NCBI GenBank assembly: GCA_016839545.1
Contig: JAEOUB010000505.1
Location: forward strand, 1-20,814
Source of the DNA: Candidatus Kariarchaeota archaeon
GTDB taxonomy: Archaea; Asgardarchaeota; Heimdallarchaeia; Heimdallarchaeales; Kariarchaeaceae
Reading direction: 5' to 3'
Length of the DNA: 20,814 nt
Part shown: in pieces, positions 1 to 7,549 of the stretch
How positions within the stretch are numbered: position 1 is the stretch's first letter
Layout of the letters: the number at the start of each line of letters is the position of its first letter
Notes under the pieces: model-generated
Seen by the model: only the letters and a program-made list of their open reading frames with translations
Database searches by the model: none
What the model was told of the DNA's origin: nothing
Position numbers and translations under genes: made by a program

Positions 1-310
1 GCTCTCCCAGGGTCCTGATCCCCGCAGCTCGCATCTGATCTATTAACTCGTCAAATGCCTTGGTTTCTACACAGATATGATGGATACCCCCTCCTCGTTT
101 CTCAAGAAAATTGGAGATAGGAGTGTCGGTTCCAAAAGGTTCCAAGAGTTCTATGCTCGTGCCACCGATATCTATAAACGACGTATTCACCTTCTGAGTC
201 TCCACCACATGTGGATCACTTGCCGGATTCCCGCTGAGTAGTTCAAACAAACCCTTCGCTTTGTCAATATCATCAACGGCAATGGCGATATGCGCCATCG
301 AGTTAGTCAT
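1..310 (-). CDS. mce: Methylmalonyl-CoA epimerase, C-terminus cut by window edge
   Basis: I translated this gene by hand from the ATG at 310-308; about 103 residues are visible and the rest lies outside the window. The protein belongs to the glyoxalase/VOC superfamily. Visible signatures are the N-terminal AHIAIAV strand with a likely metal ligand His7, Gln39 in ETQKVNTSF, the IELLEP strand near residues 53-58, and the GGIHHICVE motif with His78. In the known family one His, one Gln, another His and a later Glu bind the divalent metal; only the last would be off the edge. The enzyme interconverts the (S) and (R) forms of methylmalonyl-CoA in propionyl-CoA/odd-chain metabolism. It lies 51 nt downstream of heme O synthase on the same strand, so they may be co-transcribed. 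A second in-frame ATG at 298-296 (just before AHIAIAV) is an equally plausible start. Confidence 0.85.
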   Translation of the reverse strand, partial: MTNSMAHIAIAVDDIDKAKGLFELLSGNPASDPHVVETQKVNTSFIDIGGTSIELLEPFGTDTPISNFLEKRGGGIHHICVETKAFDELIDQMRAAGIRTLGE

Positions 311-361
311 ATCAGGACTTGAAACAGGATTGCATTAGAATCTTTGGAATGCAGTCTGTCC

Positions 362-1249
362 CTAGGTACTCATGATAAACAGCAGGATAGTACCGAATAC
401 AATAGTCAGCCAGATATTGTGTATCTTGAAAGACCTGGTACCTGTCTCAATTGACGGTGAGCGGTAAAACCTCCAAAGACCCTCGATAAAGTAGAGATTG
501 GGAGGGATCATCGCCAGCAGAACGAGTGGTCGGCTACTGATCTCCCATGCCACCCAGGTCCCATAAATGACAGTAATCAGACCTGAAATCAGAGTAAAGA
601 ATGCGGTTCTTGGAATACCGATGATCACGGGAAGCATCGGCATATTGGTGGCCATATAGTCCTCGTAGTTCTTCGTTGCCATTGCCCAGGTGTGTGAGGG
701 TGTCCAGACAAACACCAATCCGCCCAGGAGCCAACCTTCTAGATTGACACCGAGAAATGTGATCTGATCTCCCAATGATCCCATCTCGTACCTGGCTGCA
801 TAAGCCGCCCATACCGGTGCTGGGGATGCCAGTCCTCCAAGGATAGTATTCCATATTGATTTACGCTTCAGGTACAGAGAGTATCCAAATAGGTAGAAGA
901 GATTACCAAAGGCGAGATGAAAGAAGGTAAAGAAACCAAATACAAAGAACCCACCTGCAAATCCGATTAGAGAAATGGCGATACCGAAGATCAGAAGATT
1001 CTTGGCAGGAATTGCCTCCTCACCCACACTTGGCCGATTTGCAGTCCTCACCATTTTCTCATCGATATCCCTGTCGATGACATTGTTTATCGTGAGACCA
1101 CCGGCAGCGGAGAGTACTCCAAAGATGGTGAAAAGTAGCACATCGAGAAATTGAACATCACTGAGAGAGGGGATGAGATAGCCGATGACTCCTGTGAGTG
1201 TGAGCAGGAACAGGATCCGAGGCTTAGTCTGTATGATGTACCGCTTCAC
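362..1249 (-). CDS. ctaB: Heme O synthase (protoheme IX farnesyltransferase), UbiA family
   Basis: This 295-residue polytopic membrane protein has the length and motifs of CtaB/COX10. The first prenyl-diphosphate-binding motif is NNVIDRDIDEKMVRTANRP (Asp59 and Asp63, then M-x-R-T-x-x-R-P). The second region is WTPSHTWAM followed by KNYEDYMATNMPMLPV around residues 182-208, which matches the W-x-P-x-H...DY...PMLPV block typical of heme O synthases rather than of menaquinone or archaeol-type UbiA enzymes. The enzyme attaches a farnesyl group to heme B at the membrane, giving heme O for terminal oxidases. No oxidase subunit or CtaA-like heme A synthase is visible in the window. A TATA-like box reads CAATTTAAC on the minus strand at 1278-1270, 21-29 nt before the ATG. 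The gene is divergent from the CBS protein and lies upstream of the epimerase. Confidence 0.82.
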   Translation of the reverse strand: MKRYIIQTKPRILFLLTLTGVIGYLIPSLSDVQFLDVLLFTIFGVLSAAGGLTINNVIDRDIDEKMVRTANRPSVGEEAIPAKNLLIFGIAISLIGFAGGFFVFGFFTFFHLAFGNLFYLFGYSLYLKRKSIWNTILGGLASPAPVWAAYAARYEMGSLGDQITFLGVNLEGWLLGGLVFVWTPSHTWAMATKNYEDYMATNMPMLPVIIGIPRTAFFTLISGLITVIYGTWVAWEISSRPLVLLAMIPPNLYFIEGLWRFYRSPSIETGTRSFKIHNIWLTIVFGTILLFIMST

Positions 1250-1400
1250 ATTTGTTTCTGATTTTTCTCGTTAAATTGAGTGTTGATTGGTCTCACTGTG
1301 GCTGGTTAGTTGATCCCATTTTGATTGGCACAAAATTGCAAATCAACGGTTGAGACAGTATGAACTTAAGAATTAGCTGCACCATTGATATCTAGTACAA

Positions 1401-2231
1401 ATGGCACTCACAGACCCTGTTTCCACCTATGCCATGAGGGATACCCTGACGGTAAACCAGAACGAGAGCATTGCATATCTAATCACTGAGATGGGAAGAC
1501 TGCGTTTCCGTCGATTTCCGGTGGTCAATGAGAACAATCGTGCCGTTGGCATGGTCACCTCATCGGACGTGTTGGGAGCACTGCATGAAGCCCAAGACCT
1601 GTCTTTTCTCAAGGACAAGGTGTCATCCATCATGAGTGACAAGGTCATCATTGCAGATAAAGACGCTACAATTTTCAGCTGCATAGATCTGATGTACAAT
1701 ATCGGTATATCTGGACTACCCGTCATTCATAACAATGAGATCCGGGGGATTCTCACAGAGAAAGACCTGCTACTCATTGAGGATCTGTGGAAAAACATTC
1801 CCGACCGGGCAATCACAGCTGAGGAAGGACTGGGACGACCAATAACTGATGACAACTTTGTGACCACAGATTTCAGCTTCTGGCAGGTGGCAGATCTGCT
1901 CTTCAGGTTACCGCAGAGACAGGCACTGGTCAAAAATGAGGATGGCATCTACATCGGACAGATCACAACCACTAACCTGCTCACCTCACTGATCAGTCAG
2001 ATTACAATAAAGGGCTCAAGTGAGGACTCCCTGCAGACCTTACTGGTATCAAACATCTCTCTCAAACCTCTGTTCCAGAGAGCAGTACCCCTGGTCATCA
2101 GCAGCGCCAGATTATGGATGAACAGCAGAGGTATCGAGGCATTTCCCATCTATTCACGAGGAAAACCTGTGAAATTGATTACAGAGAAAGACCTGGTAGG
2201 ACATCTTGCCGCACATGTACTCAAGAGCTAA
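1401..2231 (+). CDS. Protein with four CBS domains
   Basis: The 276-residue protein consists almost entirely of four CBS motifs, that is two Bateman modules, with no attached enzyme or transporter domain. CBS1 spans about residues 5-60 (FRRFPVVNENNRAVGMVTSSDV), CBS2 about 68-128 (GISGLPVIHNNEIRGILTEKDLL), CBS3 about 145-195 (weaker, ending in IGQITTTNLL) and CBS4 about 208-275 (IEAFPIYSRGKPVKLITEKDLV). CBS pairs usually bind adenine nucleotides or S-adenosylmethionine and act as energy sensors; the ligand and partner here cannot be read from sequence. No membrane segment or signal peptide is present. The start is chosen by the ATG that begins the first CBS strand, with a TATA-like CTTAAG at 1365-1370. 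It is divergent from ctaB and followed after 49 nt by the M20 peptidase. Confidence 0.85.
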   Translation: MALTDPVSTYAMRDTLTVNQNESIAYLITEMGRLRFRRFPVVNENNRAVGMVTSSDVLGALHEAQDLSFLKDKVSSIMSDKVIIADKDATIFSCIDLMYNIGISGLPVIHNNEIRGILTEKDLLLIEDLWKNIPDRAITAEEGLGRPITDDNFVTTDFSFWQVADLLFRLPQRQALVKNEDGIYIGQITTTNLLTSLISQITIKGSSEDSLQTLLVSNISLKPLFQRAVPLVISSARLWMNSRGIEAFPIYSRGKPVKLITEKDLVGHLAAHVLKS

Positions 2232-2280
2232 TTCAAACACGAGCCCACACCATTATTAATTCGCGACCTAGCGACACTTC

Positions 2281-3645
2281 ATGGAGTCAGTAGATGAGTG
2301 GATCGAGAGAACCCAGGTTATCTCTCGATTGACAGAATATGTAAAGCAGAAAAGCAGGTCAAACCACGGTGAGGAAGTAGCAGCATGTGCCAACTATGCC
2401 AAAAATATACTTGAGGGATTGGACCTCGCAGTAGAGCTCATTCCCACCAGTGGCAATCCGCTGGTACTTGCAGAGAAACATGCAGACCAGCCCAAGAAGA
2501 CGTTGCTAATTTACGGCCACTATGACGTTCAGCCAGAAGGCGATCTTGATCTCTGGGATAGCCCACCATTTGAGCCTGAGGTGAGGGATGGAAAATTATG
2601 GGGACGCGGTTCTGCAGACAACAAGGGGCAGCATTTTGCGCATTTCATGGCTCTGGAGTATTTTCGAGAGACGTTTCCCGAGAAATTTGGAGAGCTGGAT
2701 GTACGGTTTATCCTGGATGGTGATGAGGAACGGGGCAGCTTCTCACTGGCAGAGGTGTTTGAGGCGTACAAGTCTCGACTTGATGCAGATATTATGATTG
2801 TCTCAGATGGTCCCTCGCTGGTCACAGACAAGCCCACAATTGTCGGATCTGTTCGTGGTATTCTCACCTTCCAGATAACAATCAAGCACAATCCTGAGGA
2901 TCTTCATTCAGGCAATTTTGGTGGAATGGCACGATCTGCAACACAAGACCTGGTTCACCTGCTCACTGACATGTTCGATGATACAGGCAGATGTCTCATT
3001 CCCGGGTTCTACGATGATGTCACACCTCCTTCTGAATTGGAATTATCACTCATTGGTAAGTTACAGGGGGTCTTGGAGGCCATCGGTGATGAACGGGGGT
3101 ATGCGAGAGCCACTGTGCAGGAAGGTAAAGACAATGGCTACCAGAACCAATTCTGGCCCACTTTCAATATCAACGGAATCTCGGCAGGAGGAGTCAAGAA
3201 AGAGCGGCGTACAATCATCCCTGCAGAAGCTGTGGCCAGTGTGGACTGCAGGCTGGTCCCCAATATGAGATCTGACGTGATTAAGAAGTTGATTGGTGAC
3301 TTTATTGATGACTGGGGGCGAAAACACTATTGTCTAGAAGGTATCTCGGTTGATTTTGAGCATGCCATGGAGAGTCTGAGCTCTTCACTGAACAATGAAA
3401 ACCTCGGTCTGGTCCAAGAGGCACTTGAGGCAGGATTTGGTACTGAAGCAGTACTTGTTCCCCGGTTGGGTGGCTCACTGCCGCTGTATCTTTTCCCCGA
3501 GTACCTTGGAAAAGACGTGTTCCTTGTACCCTATGCACTGCCGGATGAGAATAACCATGCACCCAATGAGAATCTGGATCTGGACTACTTTGTCAAGGGG
3601 ATCAAAGCCAGTGTCGAGTTATACCATCGCGTAACATCGTTGTAG
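2281..3645 (+). CDS. M20-family metallopeptidase (dipeptidase-like)
   Basis: This 454-residue protein has every hallmark of the di-zinc M20 peptidases close to carnosinase and Xaa-His dipeptidases. The metal and catalytic residues are all present: GHYDVQP (His80, with catalytic Asp82), SADNKG (bridging Asp113), DGDEERGS (catalytic Glu149 and ligand Glu150), SDGP (Asp176) and ENNHAPNE (His426). The dimerisation-lid motif DLHSGNFGG (His209) and GGSLPL are also in place, so the enzyme should be active. It has no signal peptide and is probably a cytosolic dipeptidase or aminoacylase; the exact substrate cannot be told. A TATA-like stretch (ATTATTAAT, 2252-2260) lies about 21-29 nt before the ATG, suggesting its own leaderless or near-leaderless transcript. 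Confidence 0.9.
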   Translation: MESVDEWIERTQVISRLTEYVKQKSRSNHGEEVAACANYAKNILEGLDLAVELIPTSGNPLVLAEKHADQPKKTLLIYGHYDVQPEGDLDLWDSPPFEPEVRDGKLWGRGSADNKGQHFAHFMALEYFRETFPEKFGELDVRFILDGDEERGSFSLAEVFEAYKSRLDADIMIVSDGPSLVTDKPTIVGSVRGILTFQITIKHNPEDLHSGNFGGMARSATQDLVHLLTDMFDDTGRCLIPGFYDDVTPPSELELSLIGKLQGVLEAIGDERGYARATVQEGKDNGYQNQFWPTFNINGISAGGVKKERRTIIPAEAVASVDCRLVPNMRSDVIKKLIGDFIDDWGRKHYCLEGISVDFEHAMESLSSSLNNENLGLVQEALEAGFGTEAVLVPRLGGSLPLYLFPEYLGKDVFLVPYALPDENNHAPNENLDLDYFVKGIKASVELYHRVTSL

Positions 3646-3705
3646 TTCCATACTGCACACATTCAGCAATAACAGTCAGAAGCACCTGATATATCAATAT
3701 ACTAC

Positions 3706-3748
3706 ACATTGAGACAGATACAATTATATATTGTCTGTGTACATTGAG
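3706..3748. promoter_or_regulatory. Inverted repeat around TATA box, flanked by direct repeats
   Basis: Upstream of the winged-helix gene, arms ACAGA-TA-CAAT (3714-3724) and ATTGTCTGT (3730-3738) form an imperfect inverted repeat, with a 2-nt bulge, that encloses the TATA-like stretch TTATATA (3724-3730). The 8-mer ACATTGAG occurs on both sides, at 3706-3713 and 3741-3748. A GAGGT ribosome-binding site at 3746-3750 precedes the ATG at 3759. A palindrome over the TATA box is the usual place for an archaeal repressor; that the downstream gene autoregulates is my inference. Confidence 0.5.
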
Positions 3749-3758
3749 GTAGGTATCG

Positions 3759-4259
3759 ATGGCAAACCTTGCAAGAAAGGGTCCACGACGTGTGTGGACT
3801 GGATACAAAACGATGAGAGTTCCAGATGAGATCTTCGACGATGTCAGAAAATACATGGAACGTCGCAAGCAGATGTATCTGGCAGAGCAGGAGGGTTTAG
3901 ACCCCACAGATGTGGAATTACCCCATTCACCAGCATATAGTCTACCCGGTGGCACTTCAAAAGAAGAGATGTCAGAACTGATCAAGGAAGCCATCCGACA
4001 GGAACTGCAGGGAGGAGGGCGTGTTGGACCCAATACCGTTGAGATACCCCCACCAACACTGACCAGCCAGGAACGTGTTAAACAGCTATTGATGAACCAC
4101 CCCAACCAGACATTCACAACACTGCAAATAGGTGAGATGCTGGATCTGCCCAATTCAACTGCCCGTGAGGCGACACGTACCATTGCATCTGAGGTCGCCG
4201 AGATCAGAAAGATCTCAGGGAGACCAAACAAGTTCATTTACGAGTCCACTGAAGCCTGA
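3759..4259 (+). CDS. Predicted DNA-binding protein with C-terminal winged helix
   Basis: The 166-residue protein is not a family I can name. Residues 1-20 are basic and lead into TMRVPDEIFDDVRKYMERRK (about 18-37), which resembles a short strand plus helix of a ribbon-helix-helix protein. Residues 50-100 are a proline- and glycine-rich linker. Residues 103-161 look like a winged helix-turn-helix: SQERVKQLLMNHP, then TTLQIGEMLDLPNSTAREATR as the turn and recognition helix, then a wing ending in RPNKFIYES. There is no membrane segment. The ATG at 3759 is supported by a GAGGT Shine-Dalgarno at 3746-3750 and by the TATA-like element about 30 nt upstream. The inverted repeat around that element makes autoregulation plausible. 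The gene is followed after 70 nt by the beta-CASP nuclease on the same strand. Confidence 0.65.
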   Translation: MANLARKGPRRVWTGYKTMRVPDEIFDDVRKYMERRKQMYLAEQEGLDPTDVELPHSPAYSLPGGTSKEEMSELIKEAIRQELQGGGRVGPNTVEIPPPTLTSQERVKQLLMNHPNQTFTTLQIGEMLDLPNSTAREATRTIASEVAEIRKISGRPNKFIYESTEA

Positions 4260-4288
4260 TGGAAAACAGGAGAATTGACTCACAACAA

Positions 4289-4296
4289 TTTTTAAG
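4289..4296 (+). promoter_or_regulatory. TATA-like box for the beta-CASP nuclease gene
   Basis: TTTTTAAG lies 34-41 nt before the GTG start at 4330, implying a leader of roughly 10 nt. The same T-rich TTAAG core recurs upstream of several other genes in the window at 21-41 nt from the start. Confidence 0.45.
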
Positions 4297-4329
4297 TGAG
4301 ATTTTTCCCAAGATCTTGGGGTTACGGTT

Positions 4330-5433
4330 GTGCGTGTTTACTATGATCGGGGAATAATTGTTGAGGCTGATGGCGAGAAACTCTATCTTGATCCAGAGCT
4401 TGCCTCCACCCCGTCAAAATACCATACACTAGTGACTCACGCCCACTCAGATCATACTGCCGCAGTTTCAGGCGGAACAACCACACACCTGACCCAAACG
4501 ACACTCGATCTGTGCCGTGCCAGCACAACGAAAAACCCGAGAAACTACAAAATTGTCAATTTTCGTGAACCGTTTGAACTGGGTCCATTCGAGGTGGAAT
4601 ACCGAAATGCAGGTCACCTGCTTGGAGCAGCCCAGATACTCATCCGACATGGTTCCACATCGTTTCTCTATACCGGTGACTTCTGCCCTGAGGATCTGCT
4701 TACGGTTAAGGGAGCAGACATGCCTAATGAGCAGATGGATTTGACCCTGATAGACAGTACCTACGGGGATCAGGACATCAAATTGGATAACCGGCAACAA
4801 TCTCGTCAGAACCTTTTCATCTGGGTGCTCTCCATACTCAACAAAGGCCAAATTCCCTGTCTCAATGTGGGACCACTGGGAGGAGCACAGGAGCTCATTC
4901 GCTTCTTCAATCAGATCATGTCAACTCTACCAATCATTGTCAGCGACAAGATAGATAGTATCTCACAGGTGTTTATGCAAGAAGGTGTCGACCTCAGATA
5001 CACCACATACCATGACGAGGAAATCGGCAGCCTTGTAGATGGTAAATGTCTCTTCATTGTTGAACGATCAAACAAGCATATTGCCGACCTTGAGAAACGG
5101 TTTCCTCATATCCAGGAACGACTTTGCCGTGCAATTGTCACCGGGCAGACTGCAAAATACGGGTTCAACGCCTTCAGTTTTACATCCTCTCTAAGCACCC
5201 ATGCACATTTTGATGAGCTCATAACTACAACCAAGCAGCTCAACCCCAAGCACGTCCTGACGCATTATGGTCATCCTGAGAAATTTGCCAAAAGTCTCAT
5301 CGACCAGCACAATATCTCTGCCTCCAGTTTTGCAGCATCTACTCCGACCAACATCCAGGATTTGGATAGAAAAAAACCCACAGTCAAAAGACCCAGTTAC
5401 CTTAAACACAGACCTCTAGACGAGTTCTTCTGA
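4330..5433 (+). CDS. Beta-CASP metallo-beta-lactamase-fold nuclease
   Basis: This 367-residue protein combines a metallo-beta-lactamase fold with a beta-CASP cap. Metal motifs are THAHSDH (residues 36-42), AGHLLGA (His96) and YTGDF (Asp117). The beta-CASP motifs follow: motif A in LIDSTYGD (Asp142), motif B in STHAHFDEL (His291/His293) and motif C in THYGHPEKF (His312). It therefore belongs to the COG1236 group of RNA 3'-end-processing factors and related DNA/RNA exonucleases. It is much shorter than aCPSF1 and lacks N-terminal KH domains, so it resembles the small forms associated with DNA ligase or Lhr helicase in other prokaryotes. RNA versus DNA specificity cannot be decided. The start is GTG at 4330 because translation from there opens directly with the first beta strand (MRVYYDRGIIVEADG); no ATG is close. 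Confidence 0.82.
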   Translation: MRVYYDRGIIVEADGEKLYLDPELASTPSKYHTLVTHAHSDHTAAVSGGTTTHLTQTTLDLCRASTTKNPRNYKIVNFREPFELGPFEVEYRNAGHLLGAAQILIRHGSTSFLYTGDFCPEDLLTVKGADMPNEQMDLTLIDSTYGDQDIKLDNRQQSRQNLFIWVLSILNKGQIPCLNVGPLGGAQELIRFFNQIMSTLPIIVSDKIDSISQVFMQEGVDLRYTTYHDEEIGSLVDGKCLFIVERSNKHIADLEKRFPHIQERLCRAIVTGQTAKYGFNAFSFTSSLSTHAHFDELITTTKQLNPKHVLTHYGHPEKFAKSLIDQHNISASSFAASTPTNIQDLDRKKPTVKRPSYLKHRPLDEFF

Positions 5434-5590
5434 GCATGAAATTGGCGGTTTTCAGCCACGCTAACTTCTAAATATTGGTGAAGAGGCACTGAGTAGTTGC
5501 AAAATGGATGAAAGGAGTGAGAGTGCCGAATATATTGACTACAGCCAATCTTGGGTTCAATTTTACTGCTGGTATCCAAATATAAGCATA

Positions 5591-5600
5591 ATATTTTAAT
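5591..5600 (+). promoter_or_regulatory. TATA-like box that fixes the aldolase start
   Basis: ATATTTTAAT ends 23 nt before the ATG at 5623. A longer reading frame could start at a TTG at 5551, but that start would lie upstream of this box and adds 24 residues with no family similarity. The box therefore argues for 5623. Confidence 0.5.
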
Positions 5601-5622
5601 TGGGAATTCGGATTCGGAGACA

Positions 5623-6531
5623 ATGAGTCAAGTACGTGACTTTCTGCGTAAAAATTACAGTCATCGCAGCCCAGGAGTACGGGCAAAGCTTGCCGATATT
5701 ATGAACACCGGTAAACTTGCAGGAACTGGCAAAATGGTTATCTTCCCTGTTGATCAGGGTTTTGAACACGGACCAGGTAGAAGCTTTCAGCCCAATCCTG
5801 CAGGATACGATCCCCTGACCCATGTGGAGTTCGCCATGGAGGGAGGATGCAATGCATATGCTGCACCTCTTGGTTTCATAGAGACTGCTGCAAATGAGTA
5901 TCCAGGAGAGATACCCATGATACTGAAGATCAATAACAATAACTCACTCTACAGCACAAAGAATCCCCTTTCTGCATTAACAAGTGGAGTACAGGATGCA
6001 CTTGAGATGGGATGTCATGCCATTGGTTTCACAATCTATCCCGGTACATCTGAGCGTAACGAAAATTTCTGGCAGCTAAAAGAGGCAATTCGAGAAGCCC
6101 ACGATGCTGGTCTCGCAGCTGTTGTTTGGGCATACGCCAGAGGGGAGAACCTTTCGAAAGAAGGAGAGACGGCTGTGGATGTCATTGCATACTCCACCCA
6201 GATTGCAGCACAGATGGGTGCTGACATCATAAAGGTCAAACCACCAACAGCAGCAATAGGCTTAGCTGCTGCTGAATCAGCCTATGAGAGCGTGGCAAAG
6301 GATACACTGAAAGAAAGAATTGAGCATGTCATGGAGAGTGCGTTCAATGGAAAGAGGATAACCATATTCTCTGGTGGTGCCGCAAAAGGCAAAGAGGCAG
6401 TTCTTGAAGAGATTTCCCAGATCAAAGCAGGAGGCGGTTTCGGTAGTATCATGGGCCGAAATCTGTTCCAAAGACCCAAAGAAGAGGCTCTTCAGCTTCT
6501 TGATGAGGTTATTGCAATCTACAAATCTTAG
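5623..6531 (+). CDS. fbaB: Class I fructose-bisphosphate aldolase, archaeal/FbaB (DhnA) type
   Basis: The 302-residue protein is a class I (Schiff-base) aldolase of the DhnA/FbaB family, cleaving or forming fructose 1,6-bisphosphate in glycolysis and gluconeogenesis. Clear signatures are FPVDQGFEHGPGRSF (residues 41-55), the strand GFTIYPGTSERN, AVVWAYARGE, and GADIIKVKPP, where Lys204 is the expected Schiff-base lysine (Lys206 is next to it). Near the C-terminus the phosphate-binding FSGGAAKG motif and GGGFGSIMGRNLFQRP complete the TIM barrel. No metal-binding class II motif is present. The start at ATG 5623 is preferred over the upstream TTG (5551) because a TATA-like box lies between them. 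The gene stands alone: the next genes converge on it. Confidence 0.88.
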   Translation: MSQVRDFLRKNYSHRSPGVRAKLADIMNTGKLAGTGKMVIFPVDQGFEHGPGRSFQPNPAGYDPLTHVEFAMEGGCNAYAAPLGFIETAANEYPGEIPMILKINNNNSLYSTKNPLSALTSGVQDALEMGCHAIGFTIYPGTSERNENFWQLKEAIREAHDAGLAAVVWAYARGENLSKEGETAVDVIAYSTQIAAQMGADIIKVKPPTAAIGLAAAESAYESVAKDTLKERIEHVMESAFNGKRITIFSGGAAKGKEAVLEEISQIKAGGGFGSIMGRNLFQRPKEEALQLLDEVIAIYKS

Positions 6532-6544
6532 ATCCCCAAATAGG

Positions 6545-7078
6545 TTATAGATCCATCTGAAAATTAGTTTTCTCTATATTCAAGCGATATCTGTAGGGTT
6601 CATGATACTCATCAGGGACTCTCCTTTCAAGCCAACCCTCATCATGATATTTCTTGAATTTGATCAGGAAGGCATCCTCGGTGTAGTCAAAAAAGCTGGT
6701 GAAATCGTATTTGTCAAGCCATTCATTATCTCTGGAGATAAAACATCGAACGAAATCAAGACGGACATTGATCCAATTTCTACCTTTGAAACGTCTGTTA
6801 CTGTGGATCTCCTGCATTTTCTCAAAGTACACCTCCCATTTTGAGAGCAAGTGTGGGGGTACTTCAGGGATTTGAGTAACCGGGGAACCAGAAGCTTGAA
6901 GCTGGGCGATGATCTCATCCTTCTTCTTAGACTCTGCACGCAGAGTTCTAAGTTCACCAAGAGCGGTCAACACGACAGACAAATTGGAATAGAGAGTGGG
7001 AAATTGGTTGTTCAATTCACGAGGATCAACTGCAAGCCGATCGAGAAATCTCATTAATGTAGCATCATCGGTAGACAT
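6545..7078 (-). CDS. Hypothetical coiled-coil protein, second gene of a two-gene cassette
   Basis: I do not recognise the family. From the ATG at 7078 the protein has 177 residues. A helical N-terminal part is followed by a predicted coiled coil (about residues 32-62, leucine/charge-rich), a proline-containing hinge (IPEVPPHL) and a compact C-terminal region rich in Trp, Tyr and Phe. The stretch LIKFKKYHDEGWLERR followed by EPYRYRLNIE resembles the last helix and hairpin of a winged helix. The start is decided by GGAGTG (minus strand, 7090-7085), a good Shine-Dalgarno 6 nt before the ATG at 7078; a GTG at 7087 would give a 4-nt overlap with the upstream gene. Either way translation is probably coupled to that gene. 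Cysteine is nearly absent (one) and there is no membrane segment. A role with the upstream ribbon-helix-helix protein is likely but undefined. Confidence 0.65.
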   Translation of the reverse strand: MSTDDATLMRFLDRLAVDPRELNNQFPTLYSNLSVVLTALGELRTLRAESKKKDEIIAQLQASGSPVTQIPEVPPHLLSKWEVYFEKMQEIHSNRRFKGRNWINVRLDFVRCFISRDNEWLDKYDFTSFFDYTEDAFLIKFKKYHDEGWLERRVPDEYHEPYRYRLNIEKTNFQMDL

Positions 7079-7083
7079 GTCTT

Positions 7084-7446
7084 TCACTCCAGGATATCAA
7101 GCAAATCCTCCACGTTCATCTCAACCTGAGGTTTGCTCCTTGCCACATTATCCTTCTTCTTTGTGGTTTTGCGTGGTTTTCTCGACTTGGGTGTTAGTGT
7201 TCCTTGAAGATCCTCAATCGATTTTCTCAGTTCCTGTAGCTCAGACATGACCTGACTGCTGTCAGGACTTACACCAAGGAAGTCCTCTGCAGATCCCCCT
7301 CGAAGAGAATTGAACAGATCGTTGAGATACTGAGTCATAGACTGTCCTTTGCTTCGCGATGTGTACTTCAACCATGAATGATTATCATGGGTCAACCAGA
7401 CAGAGAGCATTTTGTCCTGCGCTCGGAGCCTATCACCTTTATCCAT
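7084..7446 (-). CDS. Ribbon-helix-helix-like DNA-binding protein, first gene of cassette
   Basis: The 120-residue protein has four visible parts. Residues 12-48 fit a ribbon-helix-helix fold: strand KMLSVWLTHD, helix NHSWLKYTSRSKG, turn QS and helix MTQYLNDLFNSL. Residues 63-83 form a short coiled coil. Residues 87-104 are strongly basic (KSRKPRKTTKKK), and the last 13 residues are acidic (VEDLLDILE). No family name is certain. The gene ends inside the start region of the downstream coiled-coil gene, the layout common to autoregulated partition or antitoxin-type cassettes. A TATA-like box (minus strand, 7475-7467) lies 21-29 nt before the ATG, and a degenerate palindrome fills the space between the box and the start codon, consistent with repression by its own product. 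Function is inferred only. Confidence 0.65.
   Translation of the reverse strand: MDKGDRLRAQDKMLSVWLTHDNHSWLKYTSRSKGQSMTQYLNDLFNSLRGGSAEDFLGVSPDSSQVMSELQELRKSIEDLQGTLTPKSRKPRKTTKKKDNVARSKPQVEMNVEDLLDILE
7085..7090 (-). promoter_or_regulatory. Shine-Dalgarno site of the coiled-coil gene
   Basis: GGAGTG on the minus strand, six nucleotides before the ATG at 7078, lies across the stop codon of the upstream gene. It favours ATG 7078 over GTG 7087 and suggests translational coupling. Confidence 0.5.
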
Positions 7447-7466
7447 ATCTATAACTATTATGTAAT
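7446..7466. promoter_or_regulatory. Degenerate palindrome (site 1) between TATA box and start codon
   Basis: ATCTATAA (7447-7454), spacer CTA and TTATGTAAT (7458-7466) match the perfect palindrome at 7575-7595 with 8 of 9 left-arm and about 6 of 9 right-arm positions, with the same 3-nt spacer. It sits directly next to the start codon of the ribbon-helix-helix gene, just downstream of its TATA-like box. Confidence 0.5.
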
Positions 7467-7533
7467 ACTAAAAAACCTTCTTATGACCATATATACCTTA
7501 ATATAACAACAACAACATATCCTTACAGAACCA

Positions 7534-7542
7534 TTATAGATT
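7534..7542. promoter_or_regulatory. Half-site (site 2) TTATAGATT
   Basis: CCATTATAGATT at 7531-7542 is an exact copy of the spacer and right arm of the perfect palindrome at 7575-7595; the left arm here is poorly conserved (4 of 9). Confidence 0.4.
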
Positions 7543-7549
7543 TTAAATA

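Noticed and set aside
5504..5602. Small ORF of about 31 codons upstream of the aldolase
   Set aside because: It has no convincing ribosome-binding site or family features and ends inside the aldolase TATA-like box, so a real gene is unlikely.
6602..7250. Plus-strand frames opposite the two-gene cassette
   Set aside because: Their composition is unlike proteins and they mirror the minus-strand genes, which have RBS, promoter and domain-like patterns.
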